Shown here: positions 22,914-32,593 of the stretch, piece after piece
Layout: each line of letters opens with the position of its first letter
Position numbering within the stretch: position 1 is the first letter of the stretch
NCBI RefSeq assembly: GCF_020859565.1
Contig: NZ_JAJHUO010000014.1
Span: forward strand, 1 to 64,000
Direction: 5' to 3'
DNA from: Saccharothrix luteola
GTDB lineage: Bacteria > Actinomycetota > Actinomycetes > Mycobacteriales > Pseudonocardiaceae
Length of the DNA stretch: 64,000 nucleotides
Made by a program: the position numbers and the translations under genes
Notes under the pieces: generated by a model
Database searches by the model: none
Told to the model about the DNA's origin: nothing
Seen by the model: only the letters and a program-made list of their open reading frames with translations

Positions 22914-25652
22914 TCACGCGGGCAGGCGGTCGCCCACCAGGGCCAGGCACTGGATCGCGGCCAGACCGTACTGCGCGGAGGCGTTCGTCGAGACGAAGGC
23001 GGCTTCGTCGACCGGCTTGAGCACCGCCGGGCCCTCGATCCGCGTGGACGTGAACTCCAAGGTCCGCGGGTAGCCCGCGTGGCCGGTGTCGAACTCCTTC
23101 CACGCCCGGTCGGCGAGCTGGGTGTCGCCGAGCTTGGCGGCGGCGTAGGCGGTGAGCCGGGAGTGGGCCTGGCGCAGGTTCAGGCTGCCCCAGGACTGGC
23201 CCGTCTCCGCCTGCTGCTCGGCGGCGGTGCCGTTGTAGAGCCGGCAGTACTGCAGCCACGCCCTGGTGAACGCCTCATCGCCGGTCAGGTCGATCAGCTC
23301 GCTGCACACCTCGACCAGCCCGAACACCGACCCGAGCGAACCGACGCTCACCGCGGGTCGGGCTGGCGCGAACTTGCCGTTGTCGAGGTCGTACAGGCCG
23401 CTGCCCTGCGCGAACCCGTTGGGCATCGCGGCGATGGTGCGCATGCCGTTGAGCAGCTTCTCGCGGGCGATCGGGTCGCCGCCACGCTCCCACTCGGTCA
23501 GCCAGGCGAGCGCGAGGCCGCTCCAGTCGGTGCCGGTGCTGACGGCGAGGGCGTGCGGGTCCGGCTCGTACGGCTCGGTGCGGATCTTGCGGAGGGGGTC
23601 CAGGGCGAGGAACGTGCGGTCGGCGTCGACCAGGTCGCGCATCAGGTCGCCGGTGCGCTCGTCGGCGGTGAGGAAGTAGAGGAAGCGCCGGTAGCCGGCG
23701 GTGCTGATGCGCAGTTGCTTGGCGCTGTCGGCCCAGTGCTGCACACCGTGCCGCGTGCCGAGGTCGCGCCACTTCCCGAGGTGGTAGACGTCGACCTCGC
23801 CGGTGTGCCGCGTCATCGCCTCGGCGAAGCGGAACGCCTCGGCCGTGCCGGAGCGCAGGTACTGGTACCACAGCCACAGGTCGGGCGAGAGCTCGGAGTT
23901 GGCCCACGCGTAGCCGCCGACGTCGTAGCGCCACACGTGCCGGTCCGGGTCGTAGCTGTGCATGACGTCGCCGTAGTCCCAGAAGCCGTACCAGGACCGC
24001 TGCTCCACCTGCTGCCGGTAGTAGGTGGACAGGAAGTCCAGCCGGTCCTCGATGCGGGCCTTCGCCGGGGTCGAGCGGTCGACCGGCGACCAGTCGCCGA
24101 ACACGCCGGCGGCGTGCAGGTGGGCGGGCGGCGCGACGATCAGCGGCGGCGTGCGCACCGCGTCGGCCAGCTCCGCGATCCGCTCGGCCGGCGGCGTCGA
24201 CTCCAGCGCCCAGAACACCAGCTCCGTCGTGCGCGCGATCCCGTAGGGCGTGCCGAAGCCCGGTTCGTAGTCCTCGTAGGTGATCTCCAGGCCTTCGAGC
24301 TGCTCGGGATGGGTGTCCTGGCCCAGGCCGTCGTGGTAGAAGCGCAGGTCCATCGGCTCGGCCTCGGGCGACCACAGCCACGCGGTGACCTCGGCCGTCT
24401 CACCGGCCGCGCCCCGGACGTCGAGCTGGGTGGGGTGCAGCTGCCAGAAGTTGCGCATGCCGAACGCGAAGCCGCCGCCGGGGCCGCCGACGTACCCGAG
24501 CCCGCCCGCCCGGCCGCCGGCGTCCACGGGGATCCAGCCGTGGCCCGCCTTGGTGCGCTTGCGGAGCTGGAACCCGTCGGCGGAGAGCTGGCGCAGCGAG
24601 TAGTCGCCGAAGGTGGGGATCAGGTGCAGCCGCGAGCCGACCCTGGTGTCCCACGTGGCCACCGGCGGGGTGGCCTGGCCCGCGACCTGCGCCCGGCGGA
24701 CCGCAGCGCCGGGGTCGCGGCGCAGGCCCGTGATGCCGCGCACCGCCTCGGCCAGCACGCCGTCACCGGGCCCGGCGAAGCGCACGTGCCGGTTGTGGGG
24801 CTCGTCGCGCATCGGCACCTCGAACCGGATGCCCAGGCCGCGGACGAAGTCCTTCTTCTCGTCGCCGTCGTAGACGAAGCTGTGCACGGCGCGGACGCCG
24901 TCGCTGCCGGCGTAGAAGTACAGCCGCACGGTGAACGGCAGCCACGTCCGGTTGCCGTGCCGGTGCCCGCCGTCGATCCGGACGACGGCGCGGACCGGGC
25001 CGGACTGCTCGACCGTCACCCGCTCCGTGCGGCCGGTGAACTTCTCCACCTTCGCCGCGCCGCCCTCCTCGTCGACCGGCCCGTCCTGCCGCAGGCACAC
25101 CAGGCGGCCGTTGCGGGCGATCTCGCGGTCGCCCCGGAACAGGGCGCGGACCAACTGGTCGCCCTTCTTGGGGATCACGCACCGCAGGACGCCCGTGCCC
25201 ACCTCGACCTCGTTGCGACCGTCCTTGACCGTCACGGCCGCCGCGGGCTTGGCGGGCGTGCCACCGGTCAGCACGTAGGTCTCGGCCGGCGGCGCCTCCG
25301 CGCCGATGGCGTGCGCGGTCCACTTCAGCGAACCGTCCGGCCAGTACGCGGTGGCCCACGTCTGCACGGGCACCGGCTGCCCCGCGGAGGTGTGCAACGC
25401 GAACGCCTGCTCCTTGGGCACCGTGCCCTTCGGCCACGGCACGCCCCAGGTGGACCCGGCGGCCAGTCGCCGCGGCGTGCCGCCTTCCAGCCACCCGAGC
25501 GGGACGCCGTCGGCCAGTGCGCCGCTCGCCGTCGCTGGTCGCGGGCCGACGGCGGGAGCCGCGTGCGCCGGCGTGGCGCCGCGGCCGACCTGCGCGGCGG
25601 CGCCGACCGCGGCCGCGCCGAGGATGAGATCACGTCGGGAGATCATCGCCAT
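22914..25652 (-). CDS. Tat-exported PcRGLX/YetA-like protein (candidate exo-rhamnogalacturonan lyase)
   Basis: The 912-residue protein starts at ATG 25652 with GTGGAG upstream. The signal carries twin arginines (ISRRDLILGAAAV) and an AHAAPA-type cleavage site near residue 33. The segment GSTWGVPWPKGTVPKEQAF followed by YWPDGSLKWTAHAIG is characteristic of the N-terminal RIFT-barrel of PcRGLX/YetA-like proteins. A beta-sandwich follows, then a large (alpha/alpha)6 toroid from ~500 to the end with conserved SWYGFWDYGDVMHSYD and WANSELSPDLWLWYQYLRSG. In the founding fungal enzyme this fold is an exo-acting rhamnogalacturonan lyase. Activity here is inferred. It would release disaccharides outside the cell for the importer encoded next door. 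It shares a LacI-type operator with the rest of the island. Confidence 0.8.
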   Translation of the reverse strand: MAMISRRDLILGAAAVGAAAQVGRGATPAHAAPAVGPRPATASGALADGVPLGWLEGGTPRRLAAGSTWGVPWPKGTVPKEQAFALHTSAGQPVPVQTWATAYWPDGSLKWTAHAIGAEAPPAETYVLTGGTPAKPAAAVTVKDGRNEVEVGTGVLRCVIPKKGDQLVRALFRGDREIARNGRLVCLRQDGPVDEEGGAAKVEKFTGRTERVTVEQSGPVRAVVRIDGGHRHGNRTWLPFTVRLYFYAGSDGVRAVHSFVYDGDEKKDFVRGLGIRFEVPMRDEPHNRHVRFAGPGDGVLAEAVRGITGLRRDPGAAVRRAQVAGQATPPVATWDTRVGSRLHLIPTFGDYSLRQLSADGFQLRKRTKAGHGWIPVDAGGRAGGLGYVGGPGGGFAFGMRNFWQLHPTQLDVRGAAGETAEVTAWLWSPEAEPMDLRFYHDGLGQDTHPEQLEGLEITYEDYEPGFGTPYGIARTTELVFWALESTPPAERIAELADAVRTPPLIVAPPAHLHAAGVFGDWSPVDRSTPAKARIEDRLDFLSTYYRQQVEQRSWYGFWDYGDVMHSYDPDRHVWRYDVGGYAWANSELSPDLWLWYQYLRSGTAEAFRFAEAMTRHTGEVDVYHLGKWRDLGTRHGVQHWADSAKQLRISTAGYRRFLYFLTADERTGDLMRDLVDADRTFLALDPLRKIRTEPYEPDPHALAVSTGTDWSGLALAWLTEWERGGDPIAREKLLNGMRTIAAMPNGFAQGSGLYDLDNGKFAPARPAVSVGSLGSVFGLVEVCSELIDLTGDEAFTRAWLQYCRLYNGTAAEQQAETGQSWGSLNLRQAHSRLTAYAAAKLGDTQLADRAWKEFDTGHAGYPRTLEFTSTRIEGPAVLKPVDEAAFVSTNASAQYGLAAIQCLALVGDRLPA

Positions 25653-25692
25653 GGGTGCTCCACTCCGGCGGGTCGACTCCGGGCAAGGGTTG

Positions 25693-25743
25693 TGAAAACG
25701 TTTACAGCACCGTAATGCCAGCATGAGCCTGAAGCCCTGTCAA
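25693..25743 (-). promoter_or_regulatory. Promoter and operator of the PcRGLX/YetA-like gene
   Basis: On the minus strand TTGACA (complement of 25738-25743) is followed after 17 nt by TGGCAT (complement of 25715-25720). The near-palindrome TGAAAACGTTTACA lies at 25693-25706, 8 nt beyond the -10 box, the same geometry as at the dehydrogenase operon. Confidence 0.62.
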
Positions 25744-25759
25744 TACACCCGCGACAAGC

Positions 25760-25773
25760 GGTATACGGTTACA
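25760..25773. promoter_or_regulatory. Auxiliary operator-like site GGTATACGGTTACA
   Basis: Read on the minus strand it is TGTAACCGTATACC, sharing TGTAACCGT with the importer-promoter site at 19197. It sits between the two divergent promoters of this intergenic region and could be a weaker upstream operator. Confidence 0.4.
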
Positions 25774-25826
25774 GGCGAGCCTCGCTGCACGTGTCCGCAC
25801 GGGGAGGAATCCGCCGGAATGGTGAT

Positions 25827-25873
25827 TTGACACCGGGACAGTCCGCCGGAAACATCGCGTGCAAGCGTTTTAC
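25827..25873 (+). promoter_or_regulatory. Promoter and operator of the lacI-family gene
   Basis: TTGACA at 25827-25832 is followed after 17 nt by AAACAT at 25850-25855. The operator-like TGCAAGCGTTTTAC covers 25860-25873, starting 4 nt beyond the -10 box. This suggests autoregulation of the LacI-type gene that starts at 25906. Confidence 0.55.
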
Positions 25874-25905
25874 CAGCGGGGTGCACCACGGCAGACGGAG
25901 GCGGG

Positions 25906-26991
25906 ATGGTTCGGCGAGCGGCGTCCGACAACGGTGGACCGCGGCCGACGACGATCCGTGACGTGGCCGCGCACGCCGGGGTGTCCGTCGCGACCGTGTC
26001 CCGGATCCTGTCGGGTTCCTACCCCGGCGCGCCCGCCACGCGCACCAGGGTGCTGCGGGCGGTGCGCGAGCTGGACTACGTGGCCAACGCCAACGCGCGA
26101 GGGCTGGCCGGCGCGAGCAGCCGCAGCGTCGCCATCATCGTCAACTCCGTCGTCTCGCCGCACTACGCCCACGTCGCGCAGGGCGTGCAGACCCAGGCCG
26201 CGATCGAGGGCAAGCTCTGCATCGTCGGCACCACCGGCAGCGACCCGGAGCGGGAACTCGCCACGGTCCAGCTCATGCGCGAGGAGCACGCCGAGTGCGT
26301 GATCCTCGTCGGCAACGTCGTGGCGGACGAGGCCTACCGCGACCGCATGGCCGAGTACGCCCGCGCGCTGGCGCTCGCCGGTTCCCAGCTGGTCCTGTGC
26401 GGACGGCCGCCGCTCGGGCCCGACGTGCCCGCCCTGGTCGTGGAGTACGACAACACCGGCGGCGCGTACGCCATCACCAGCCACCTGCTGTCCGCGGGCC
26501 ACCGCCGCATCCTGTTCCTGGGCAGGCGCGACAACTACACCACGCCGGAGAGCCGCATCGCGGGCTACCGCAAGGCCCTCGCCGACCACCACGTGGAGCA
26601 CGACCCAGGGCTGGAGGTCGCGGGCAGCATGGAGCGGCACGAGGGCTACCGGATGATCAGCGAACGGCTCGCCGCCGGACCACCCGACTTCACCGCCGTC
26701 TTCGCCGGCAACGACCTCATCGCCGCGGGCGCCCGCCAGGCGTTGCGCGAGCACGGCCTGAGCATCCCCGAAGACATCTCCCTGGTGGGCTTCGACGACC
26801 TGCCGCCGGCGGCCGACATCGGCCTCACCACCGTCCACGTGCCGCACGAGGAGCTGGGCCGCACCGCGGTGCGCATGGCGCTGCAACGCGCCCGGGACAA
26901 GTCGGGCACGCCCGAGCGGGTCATGCTCGGCACCCACATCGTCGTCCGCGACTCGGTGCGCCCCGTCGTGCGTTCCGGCGCCCGGCCGTGA
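25906..26991 (+). CDS. LacI-family transcriptional regulator of the sugar island
   Basis: The 361-residue protein starts at ATG 25906 behind ACGGAGGCGGG. An N-terminal helix-turn-helix, [20 protein letters not shown] (residues 15-34), is followed by the hinge helix with [15 protein letters not shown]. The rest is a periplasmic-binding-protein-like effector domain, ending with the [20 protein letters not shown] and [12 protein letters not shown] segments typical of the family. CG-centred palindromes near its own promoter and at three other promoters of the island are its probable targets. The effector is likely a sugar or sugar acid from the imported oligosaccharide. Its stop overlaps the start of the acyltransferase fusion gene by GTGA. 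Confidence 0.88.
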   Translation: MVRRAASDNGGPRPTTIRDVAAHAGVSVATVSRILSGSYPGAPATRTRVLRAVRELDYVANANARGLAGASSRSVAIIVNSVVSPHYAHVAQGVQTQAAIEGKLCIVGTTGSDPERELATVQLMREEHAECVILVGNVVADEAYRDRMAEYARALALAGSQLVLCGRPPLGPDVPALVVEYDNTGGAYAITSHLLSAGHRRILFLGRRDNYTTPESRIAGYRKALADHHVEHDPGLEVAGSMERHEGYRMISERLAAGPPDFTAVFAGNDLIAAGARQALREHGLSIPEDISLVGFDDLPPAADIGLTTVHVPHEELGRTAVRMALQRARDKSGTPERVMLGTHIVVRDSVRPVVRSGARP

Positions 26992-28664
26992 CCGGCGTCC
27001 CCGCCGACGGGCCGTTCGACCGCACCCGCTTCGACTACTCCCCCTGGTCGTTCTGGGACGAGGCCGATGAGCGGGCGAGACGACGCCAGCTCGACCTCCG
27101 ACGGCACCTCGTCGAGCACCGCGGCTACGAGATCGGGGAGCGCTGCTTCCTCTCCGAGCTCGCCTCCGTGCGGAACGAGGAGCTCAGCCTCGGCCACGGC
27201 AGCTACGTCGCCGCGGGCGCCTACCTGAGCGGGTCGCTGCGCGCCGGCCGTGACTGCACGATCAACCCCTACGCGGTGGTGCGCGGCGACATCCGCCTGG
27301 GCGACGCCGTGCGCATCGGCGCGCACACCTCGATCCTCGCGTTCAACCACACCTTCGACGACCCCGACACCGAGGTGTTCCGGCAGCCGCTGCGCTCGGT
27401 CGGCATCACCATCGGCGACGACGTCTGGATCGGCTCGCACGTCGTCGTCCTCGACGGGGTGACGGTCGGCGACCGGTCGGTGATCGCCGCCGGCGCCGTG
27501 GTCACCAAGGACGTCCCGGCCGGCGCGATCGTGGGCGGCAACCCGGCCAAGGTCCTCCGTTGGCGCGTGCCCGCCCCCGCACCGCGGCGGGACGACCTGG
27601 TCGGCCGGCTCACCGCGTTCGCCGAGACCGCCCGCGCCCAGGCCGAGCAGGTCCTGGAGCGCTGCTGGAAGCCCGACCTGGGCCTGTTCACCGACCGACC
27701 GGGGACGGCGCCGACCGTCCGCGCCCAGTGCGACGCGATCGAGATCGCCGACCTGCTGCTCGGCCGCGCGCCCGACCAACTGCCCGCCCAGGCCCAGGTC
27801 GACCGGCTGCGGGGTTGGCAGGACCCGGAGACCGGCCTGGTCGGCCCACTCACGGACGGCGTGGCACCGGCCCGGGCCGACCTGTCCGACCCGGACGCCG
27901 CCTACCACGTGCTGTCCGTCGGCTACGCGCTCGACCTGCTGGGCAGCGGCTTCCCCGAGCCGATCCACGCCGTGTCCCGGATGACCGCCGAGGAGCTGAT
28001 CACCGACCTCGAACGGCAGCCGTGGACCACCAACGCCTGGTCGGCGGGCGCCCGGGTGGACGCGCTGGGCACCGCCCTGCACTGGAACCGGCGCCGCGGC
28101 GCCCCGAACACGCCGGGCACGACCGAAGCCCTCTTCGGTTGGCTGGTCACCACCGCGGACCCCCACACCGGCATGTGGGGCCGACCGTCGCCCGACGACG
28201 GCCTGCGCCAACTCGTCAACGGCTACTACCGGGCCTCCCGCGGCACGTTCGCCCAGTTCGGCGTGCCCGTGCCCCACCCGGAACGCGTCGTGGACACCGT
28301 CCTGCGGCACGTCCGCGACCCCCGCTTCTTCCGCCCGGAGCGGCAGGACGCCTGCAACGTCCTCGACGTCGCCCACCCGCTCTGGCTGACCCGCCACACC
28401 GGGCACCGCGCCGACGAGGTCCGGGAGGTCGCCCGCCGACTGCTCACCGACGCGCTGGGCCACTGGTCCGATGGCGCGGGCTTCGGCTTCCGGGCACCGC
28501 ACCCCACGACCGCCGGTCTCCCCGCCACCGCGCCGGGCCTGCAGGGCACCGAGATGTGGCTGGCGGTCGGGTGGCTGCTCGCCGACCTGCTCGGCCTCGC
28601 CGACGCGCTGCCCTACCGGCCGCGCGGCGTGCACCGACCCGAACCCGCGTTCAGCCCGCCCTGA
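26988..28664 (+). CDS. Hexapeptide-repeat acyltransferase fused to an alpha/alpha-toroid-like domain
   Basis: The 558-residue protein starts at GTG 26988, overlapping the lacI stop. Residues ~45-190 are a left-handed beta-helix of the maltose/galactoside O-acetyltransferase type: [20 protein letters not shown], then FNHTFDD with the catalytic-site histidine, [20 protein letters not shown], and the closing [15 protein letters not shown]. Residues ~200-558 are helical with repeated Trp/Asp-rich turns such as [19 protein letters not shown] and [16 protein letters not shown], resembling six-hairpin glycosidases or terpene-cyclase toroids. I know of no named family with this fusion. Coupling with the regulator suggests that it modifies, or senses, the island's sugar. 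It overlaps the convergent MFS gene by 14 bp. Confidence 0.7.
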   Translation: MTGVPADGPFDRTRFDYSPWSFWDEADERARRRQLDLRRHLVEHRGYEIGERCFLSELASVRNEELSLGHGSYVAAGAYLSGSLRAGRDCTINPYAVVRGDIRLGDAVRIGAHTSILAFNHTFDDPDTEVFRQPLRSVGITIGDDVWIGSHVVVLDGVTVGDRSVIAAGAVVTKDVPAGAIVGGNPAKVLRWRVPAPAPRRDDLVGRLTAFAETARAQAEQVLERCWKPDLGLFTDRPGTAPTVRAQCDAIEIADLLLGRAPDQLPAQAQVDRLRGWQDPETGLVGPLTDGVAPARADLSDPDAAYHVLSVGYALDLLGSGFPEPIHAVSRMTAEELITDLERQPWTTNAWSAGARVDALGTALHWNRRRGAPNTPGTTEALFGWLVTTADPHTGMWGRPSPDDGLRQLVNGYYRASRGTFAQFGVPVPHPERVVDTVLRHVRDPRFFRPERQDACNVLDVAHPLWLTRHTGHRADEVREVARRLLTDALGHWSDGAGFGFRAPHPTTAGLPATAPGLQGTEMWLAVGWLLADLLGLADALPYRPRGVHRPEPAFSPP

Positions 28665-29883
28665 CCGACGCGCGGTCCACGTCCGCGGCGACGGAGGCGC
28701 GCAGGTGGTCGCGGCGCAGCACCGACAGCACCGCCATCAGGGCCGCCAGCAGGGCGAAGCCCGACGCCGCGGTCAGCGCCGCCGACGGGCCCGCCGTGCC
28801 GACGACCGCGCCCGCCACCAGGATGCCGACCACGCCCGAGCAGGTGGTGACCGCGCCGACGGTGGCCACCACGCGTCCCCGGACCGCCTCCGAGGTCCTG
28901 GCCTCGACCAGGCCGTTCAGCGTCACGTTCTGCACCGAGCCGCACGCGCCCGCGACCAGCCACGCCACCGCGGTGACCACGAGGTGCGGCAGCTGCGCGG
29001 GTGCGGCCAACGCCGGCGCCAGCACCAGGTTCGCCGCGGCGAAGGCCGCGACCAGCCCGCGCGTGGTGGTGACGCGGCGGGTCAGGTTCGCGCCGAGCAG
29101 CAGGCCCGCGGTCCAGCACGCGAGCACGGCGCTGTAGGTGAACTCGTTGCCGCCGATCGGGCCGAAGACCAGGAACACCTGGTTGACCAGCGCGATCGCC
29201 ACGGCCACGCCGACCACGGCCTGCGCGACGACGCGTCCCAGCAGCAGCCGGTCGCTGCGCAGCAGCACCCAGCCGCTCCACTGGCCGCCCGGCGTGGCCG
29301 CGCCGTCGTCCCGCCTCGGGTCGCGGTCCACCCGCAGCCACACCACGACCAGCGCCAGGTGCGTGAACGCCGACACCGCGTCGAGCATCACGGCCCACTC
29401 GACGCCCGGCCCGACCGCGATCACGCCGCCGAGCACGATGCCCGCCACGGACCCGGTGTTCTGCGCCGACGACAACGCCGACTGGCCGCGTGCCGCGCCG
29501 TCCTCGCCGGTCGCGACCGGGATCAGCGCGGACGCGCACGTCCGCACCACCACCCCGCACACGCCGAGCAACGCCACCAGGCCGAACAGGACGGGCAGCC
29601 GCGCATAGCCGAGCAGCAGCCCGACCAGCAGCAGCACCTGGGCGAACACCGCGACGAGGAGCAGCAGCCGGTGGGGGAACCGGTCGACCGCCCACCCGGC
29701 GAGCGGCGTGCCGAGCACGACGCCGAACGCGACGGCCACGAACAGCCCCGCCACCGCGAACGCGCCGGACCGGGCCAGCTCGGTGGTGAACCCGACCAGC
29801 GTGAGCTGCGCGCCGAGGCCGGCCACGCCGGACCCGCCCACCAGCACCGCCAGGTCCCGGTTGTCCCGCAGCACTGCGACCAT
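28651..29883 (-). CDS. MFS transporter (drug-export type)
   Basis: The 410-residue protein starts at ATG 29883 preceded by GGGGAGCGGA. About 12 hydrophobic segments are visible, with the MFS loop motif [18 protein letters not shown] between helices 2 and 3 and a repeat of it in the second half ([14 protein letters not shown]). A charged central loop ([17 protein letters not shown]) separates the halves. This is the pattern of MFS multidrug or macrolide-type exporters. The substrate is unknown. Its 3' end overlaps the acyltransferase fusion gene by 14 bp, and nothing nearby indicates co-transcription. Confidence 0.8.
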   Translation of the reverse strand: MVAVLRDNRDLAVLVGGSGVAGLGAQLTLVGFTTELARSGAFAVAGLFVAVAFGVVLGTPLAGWAVDRFPHRLLLLVAVFAQVLLLVGLLLGYARLPVLFGLVALLGVCGVVVRTCASALIPVATGEDGAARGQSALSSAQNTGSVAGIVLGGVIAVGPGVEWAVMLDAVSAFTHLALVVVWLRVDRDPRRDDGAATPGGQWSGWVLLRSDRLLLGRVVAQAVVGVAVAIALVNQVFLVFGPIGGNEFTYSAVLACWTAGLLLGANLTRRVTTTRGLVAAFAAANLVLAPALAAPAQLPHLVVTAVAWLVAGACGSVQNVTLNGLVEARTSEAVRGRVVATVGAVTTCSGVVGILVAGAVVGTAGPSAALTAASGFALLAALMAVLSVLRRDHLRASVAADVDRASVRAG

Positions 29884-29977
29884 TCCGCTCCCCCGCCGCG
29901 TCGCCGGTACGGATCGAGGCGATCACCTCGAGGTGCCGATCATGCCCGAAGATCACCTCGGCCGGCGGCGCGGTGGG

Positions 29978-30835
29978 TCAGTCCGCGCGGACGACGGCCA
30001 GCGGGCACGGCGCGTGGTAGACCATCGCCTGGCTGGTGGAGCCGAGGAGCAGGCCCGCGAAGCCACCGCGACCGCGGCTGCCGACGACCAGCAGCTGCGC
30101 GTCCCGACCGGCGTCGAGCAGGGCTTTCGCCGCACGCTCGCGCACCACCCGCCGGTCGACCGCCACGTCCGGGAACTTCTCCTGCCACCCGGCCAGGCGC
30201 TGGGCCAGCAGCTGCCGCTGCTGCTCCTCCATCTCGTCCCAGTGCACGCGCACCTTGTCGGCGTAGGGGGTGCCGGCGAGCAGCGGTGTCCACGCGATCA
30301 GCGCGGTGAGCGCGGCGTCCCGCGCCGACGCCTCCTCGAACGCGAACCCGATCGCCGCCTCACCCGCCGGGGAGCCGTCCACGCCGAGCACGACCGGGCC
30401 GGTGGCCGGGTGGGGGCCGCGGACGACGACCACGGGGCTGCGGCCGTGCGCGGCGACCGACACCGCCACCGACCCGACGACCATCCCGAGGAACCCGCCC
30501 AGCCCCTGGGAGCCGAGTACGACGAGCCGGGCGTCCCGGGACGCGGCGACCATGGCGGCGGCGGGTTGGGCGGCCACCACCGACGTGCCGACCTCCGGCA
30601 CGAGGTCGCGCACGCTCGCGGCGGCCGTGTGCAGCCACTGCCTACCCTGCTCCTCGAACGCCTCCCGCACGTCGTGGCCGCTCAACACGAGCTCGGGGTA
30701 GCCGCGCTTGGGCAGCAGGTAGGCGTGCAGGAGCCGGAGCGGCACGCGGTGCCGCGCGGCTTCCTCCGCCGCCCAGCGCACGGCCCTCAGCGCCGACTCC
30801 GAGCCGTCCACTCCGACCACGATCGGGGCACTCAT
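29978..30835 (-). CDS. Universal stress protein with two USP domains
   Basis: The 285-residue protein starts at ATG 30835 with GGAGGG 9 nt upstream; a longer frame to 32050 is antisense to the kinase gene. It consists of two tandem UspA domains, residues 1-145 and 148-285. Each starts with a VVGVDGS-type strand (PIVVGVDGSESALRA; PVVLGVDGSPAGEAA) and ends with the ATP-binding signature G-x2-G-x9-G-S/T (GSQGLGGFLGMVVGSV and GSRGRGGFAGLLLGST). Such tandem ATP-binding USPs are common in actinobacteria and are induced by hypoxia, dormancy or stress. The exact role is unknown. The 94 bp to the MFS gene contain only short GAGGTGATC-like repeats. Confidence 0.88.
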   Translation of the reverse strand: MSAPIVVGVDGSESALRAVRWAAEEAARHRVPLRLLHAYLLPKRGYPELVLSGHDVREAFEEQGRQWLHTAAASVRDLVPEVGTSVVAAQPAAAMVAASRDARLVVLGSQGLGGFLGMVVGSVAVSVAAHGRSPVVVVRGPHPATGPVVLGVDGSPAGEAAIGFAFEEASARDAALTALIAWTPLLAGTPYADKVRVHWDEMEEQQRQLLAQRLAGWQEKFPDVAVDRRVVRERAAKALLDAGRDAQLLVVGSRGRGGFAGLLLGSTSQAMVYHAPCPLAVVRAD

Positions 30836-30982
30836 CACGGGGTCCCTCCAGCTTCCTCCAGCCGACGTCAGCGACACCCACACCATCCGACGGCGGGCGG
30901 CCCGCCGCACGTCGACCGCGGTGCCGCAGCCCCGTTCGGCGAACGCCTTCCGCTGTCGTGCCCGCCGGATACGATCGGCGCC

Positions 30983-32593
30983 GTGGATCCCGCCGACGAC
31001 TTGCTGGCCTGGGCGCCCCCGCCCGGTTCGGGTGGTGCGGCGCCGGCCGTCGCGCTGCCCGGCTACAGCGACTTCCGGCTCGTCGCGCACGGCGGCGAGG
31101 GCACCGTGTACCGGGCCACCCAGGACGGGCTCGGTCGTGACGTCGCGGTCAAGGTGCTGGACGTGACCGACCCGGCCACGGTCAGCCGGTTCCACCGCGA
31201 GCTGGAGATCACCGTCCGGCTCGGCCGCCAGCACCCGCACATCGTGACCGTGCTGGACACCGGGGTGATCGGCGGCCGGCCGTGCATCGTGATGGAGTAC
31301 CACGACCTCGGTTCGCTGCACGACCGGTTGCGGCAGCTCGGGCCGCTGCCCGTGGCCGAGGTCGTCGCGGCCGGGATCGCGGTGGCCGACGCGCTGTCGT
31401 TCGCGCACGGCCAGGGCATCCTGCACCGGGACGTGAAGCCGCAGAACATCCTGGTGCTGCCCACCTCCTACGTGCTGGCCGACTTCGGCATCGCGCGCGG
31501 CGCGGACGCGGCGCACACGGCGTCGCTGCAGCTGGTCAGCTACCGGCACGCGGCGCCGCAGATGGTGGACGGCCGACCGCCCGCCGCGGCCGACGACCTG
31601 TGGTCGCTGGGTTCGACGCTGTTCACCCTGCTGGACGGCGAGCCGCCGTTCGCGTCGGCCAACCCCGGCGAGGACACCATGCTCGCCTACCTCGGACGGG
31701 TGCGGGAGGCGCCGCCGAGGTCGCTGCTGCGGCGGGACGTGCCCGTCGAGCTGGTGGCGATCATCCTGCGGTGCCTGCGCAAGGAGCGGGAGGAGCGGTT
31801 CCCGGACGCGGCGGCGCTGCGCGCGGCGCTGGCGGCGGTGCCGACGTGGACGCCGCAGTCCACAGTGGACCCCGAGCACACGGCGGCGGTGCGGCGGGAG
31901 GTGCCGGAGCGCTACCCGGAGGGTCCGACCGAACTGCCGGACTTCGGTCCCAAGCCGGCGGTCGAGGCGGCGGCGGAACCGGTCGCCGCCGCGCCCGAGC
32001 CGGTGCGGACGTGGACCGAGGACCTGGCCGACCTGACCGTCCGGCACCACACCGAGCGCCGCCCGCCCGTGCCGCCGCCCCCGCCGCCGTTGGTGGAACT
32101 GCCGGAGCCGCCGCCGTCCCGGCCACGCCGGTCGTGGAAGTTGGCCGGGGTGAGCGCGGTGTTCGCCGGTGTCGTGGTCGGGGTGGCGTTGAACCTGCCC
32201 GGCCGGTCGGAGCAGGTCGCGTCACCGCCGTCCACGGCGACCACGACCACCACCAGCACGTCCGCCGCGACCACCACCACGACCGCCAGCCTGCCCGAGG
32301 GCGGCGATCCGCGGTTCACGCCGGTGCTCAAGCGGCTGGAGGACGGCGGTGACCGGATCGAGCTGTTCTGGACGGATCCGAGCGAGGGCAAGGCGCAGTT
32401 CGTCGTGGTCGACGTGACGGGCTCGGCGGCGCGGCCGTTGGTGACCGTGGCGGCCGGTGCGACGTCGCACGTGCTGGAGGGCTTGGAGCCGAAGGCGCCG
32501 CAGTACTGCTTCCAGGTGCTCGCGATCGGTCTCGACGACCCGGCCACGCAACGCGGCGCGTCAGCCCGCACGTGCGCCGTGCGCAACGGCTAG
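30983..32593 (+). CDS. Transmembrane Ser/Thr protein kinase with Fn3-like C-terminus
   Basis: The 536-residue protein is taken from GTG 30983 (VDPADDLLAWAP). Residues ~28-290 are a Hanks-type kinase: a glycine loop HGGEGTVYRA, VAVK (Lys57), HRDVKPQN with catalytic Asp150, and DFGIAR (Asp167). A Pro-rich juxtamembrane region follows, then one membrane helix at ~385-405 (KLAGVSAVFAGVVVGVALNL). A Thr-rich spacer and an extracellular ~85-residue domain resembling fibronectin type III follow, with two cysteines (CFQVL, CAVRN). This is the PknB-like layout of a receptor kinase that reads cell-envelope signals. The stop codon shares the palindrome CTAG with the stop of the convergent transglutaminase-fold gene. 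Confidence 0.85.
   Translation: MDPADDLLAWAPPPGSGGAAPAVALPGYSDFRLVAHGGEGTVYRATQDGLGRDVAVKVLDVTDPATVSRFHRELEITVRLGRQHPHIVTVLDTGVIGGRPCIVMEYHDLGSLHDRLRQLGPLPVAEVVAAGIAVADALSFAHGQGILHRDVKPQNILVLPTSYVLADFGIARGADAAHTASLQLVSYRHAAPQMVDGRPPAAADDLWSLGSTLFTLLDGEPPFASANPGEDTMLAYLGRVREAPPRSLLRRDVPVELVAIILRCLRKEREERFPDAAALRAALAAVPTWTPQSTVDPEHTAAVRREVPERYPEGPTELPDFGPKPAVEAAAEPVAAAPEPVRTWTEDLADLTVRHHTERRPPVPPPPPPLVELPEPPPSRPRRSWKLAGVSAVFAGVVVGVALNLPGRSEQVASPPSTATTTTTSTSAATTTTTASLPEGGDPRFTPVLKRLEDGGDRIELFWTDPSEGKAQFVVVDVTGSAARPLVTVAAGATSHVLEGLEPKAPQYCFQVLAIGLDDPATQRGASARTCAVRNG

Noticed and set aside
28651-28664. Frameshift joining the acyltransferase fusion and the MFS gene ends
   Set aside because: They are on opposite strands and simply overlap by 14 bp at their 3' ends. 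Both proteins are complete.
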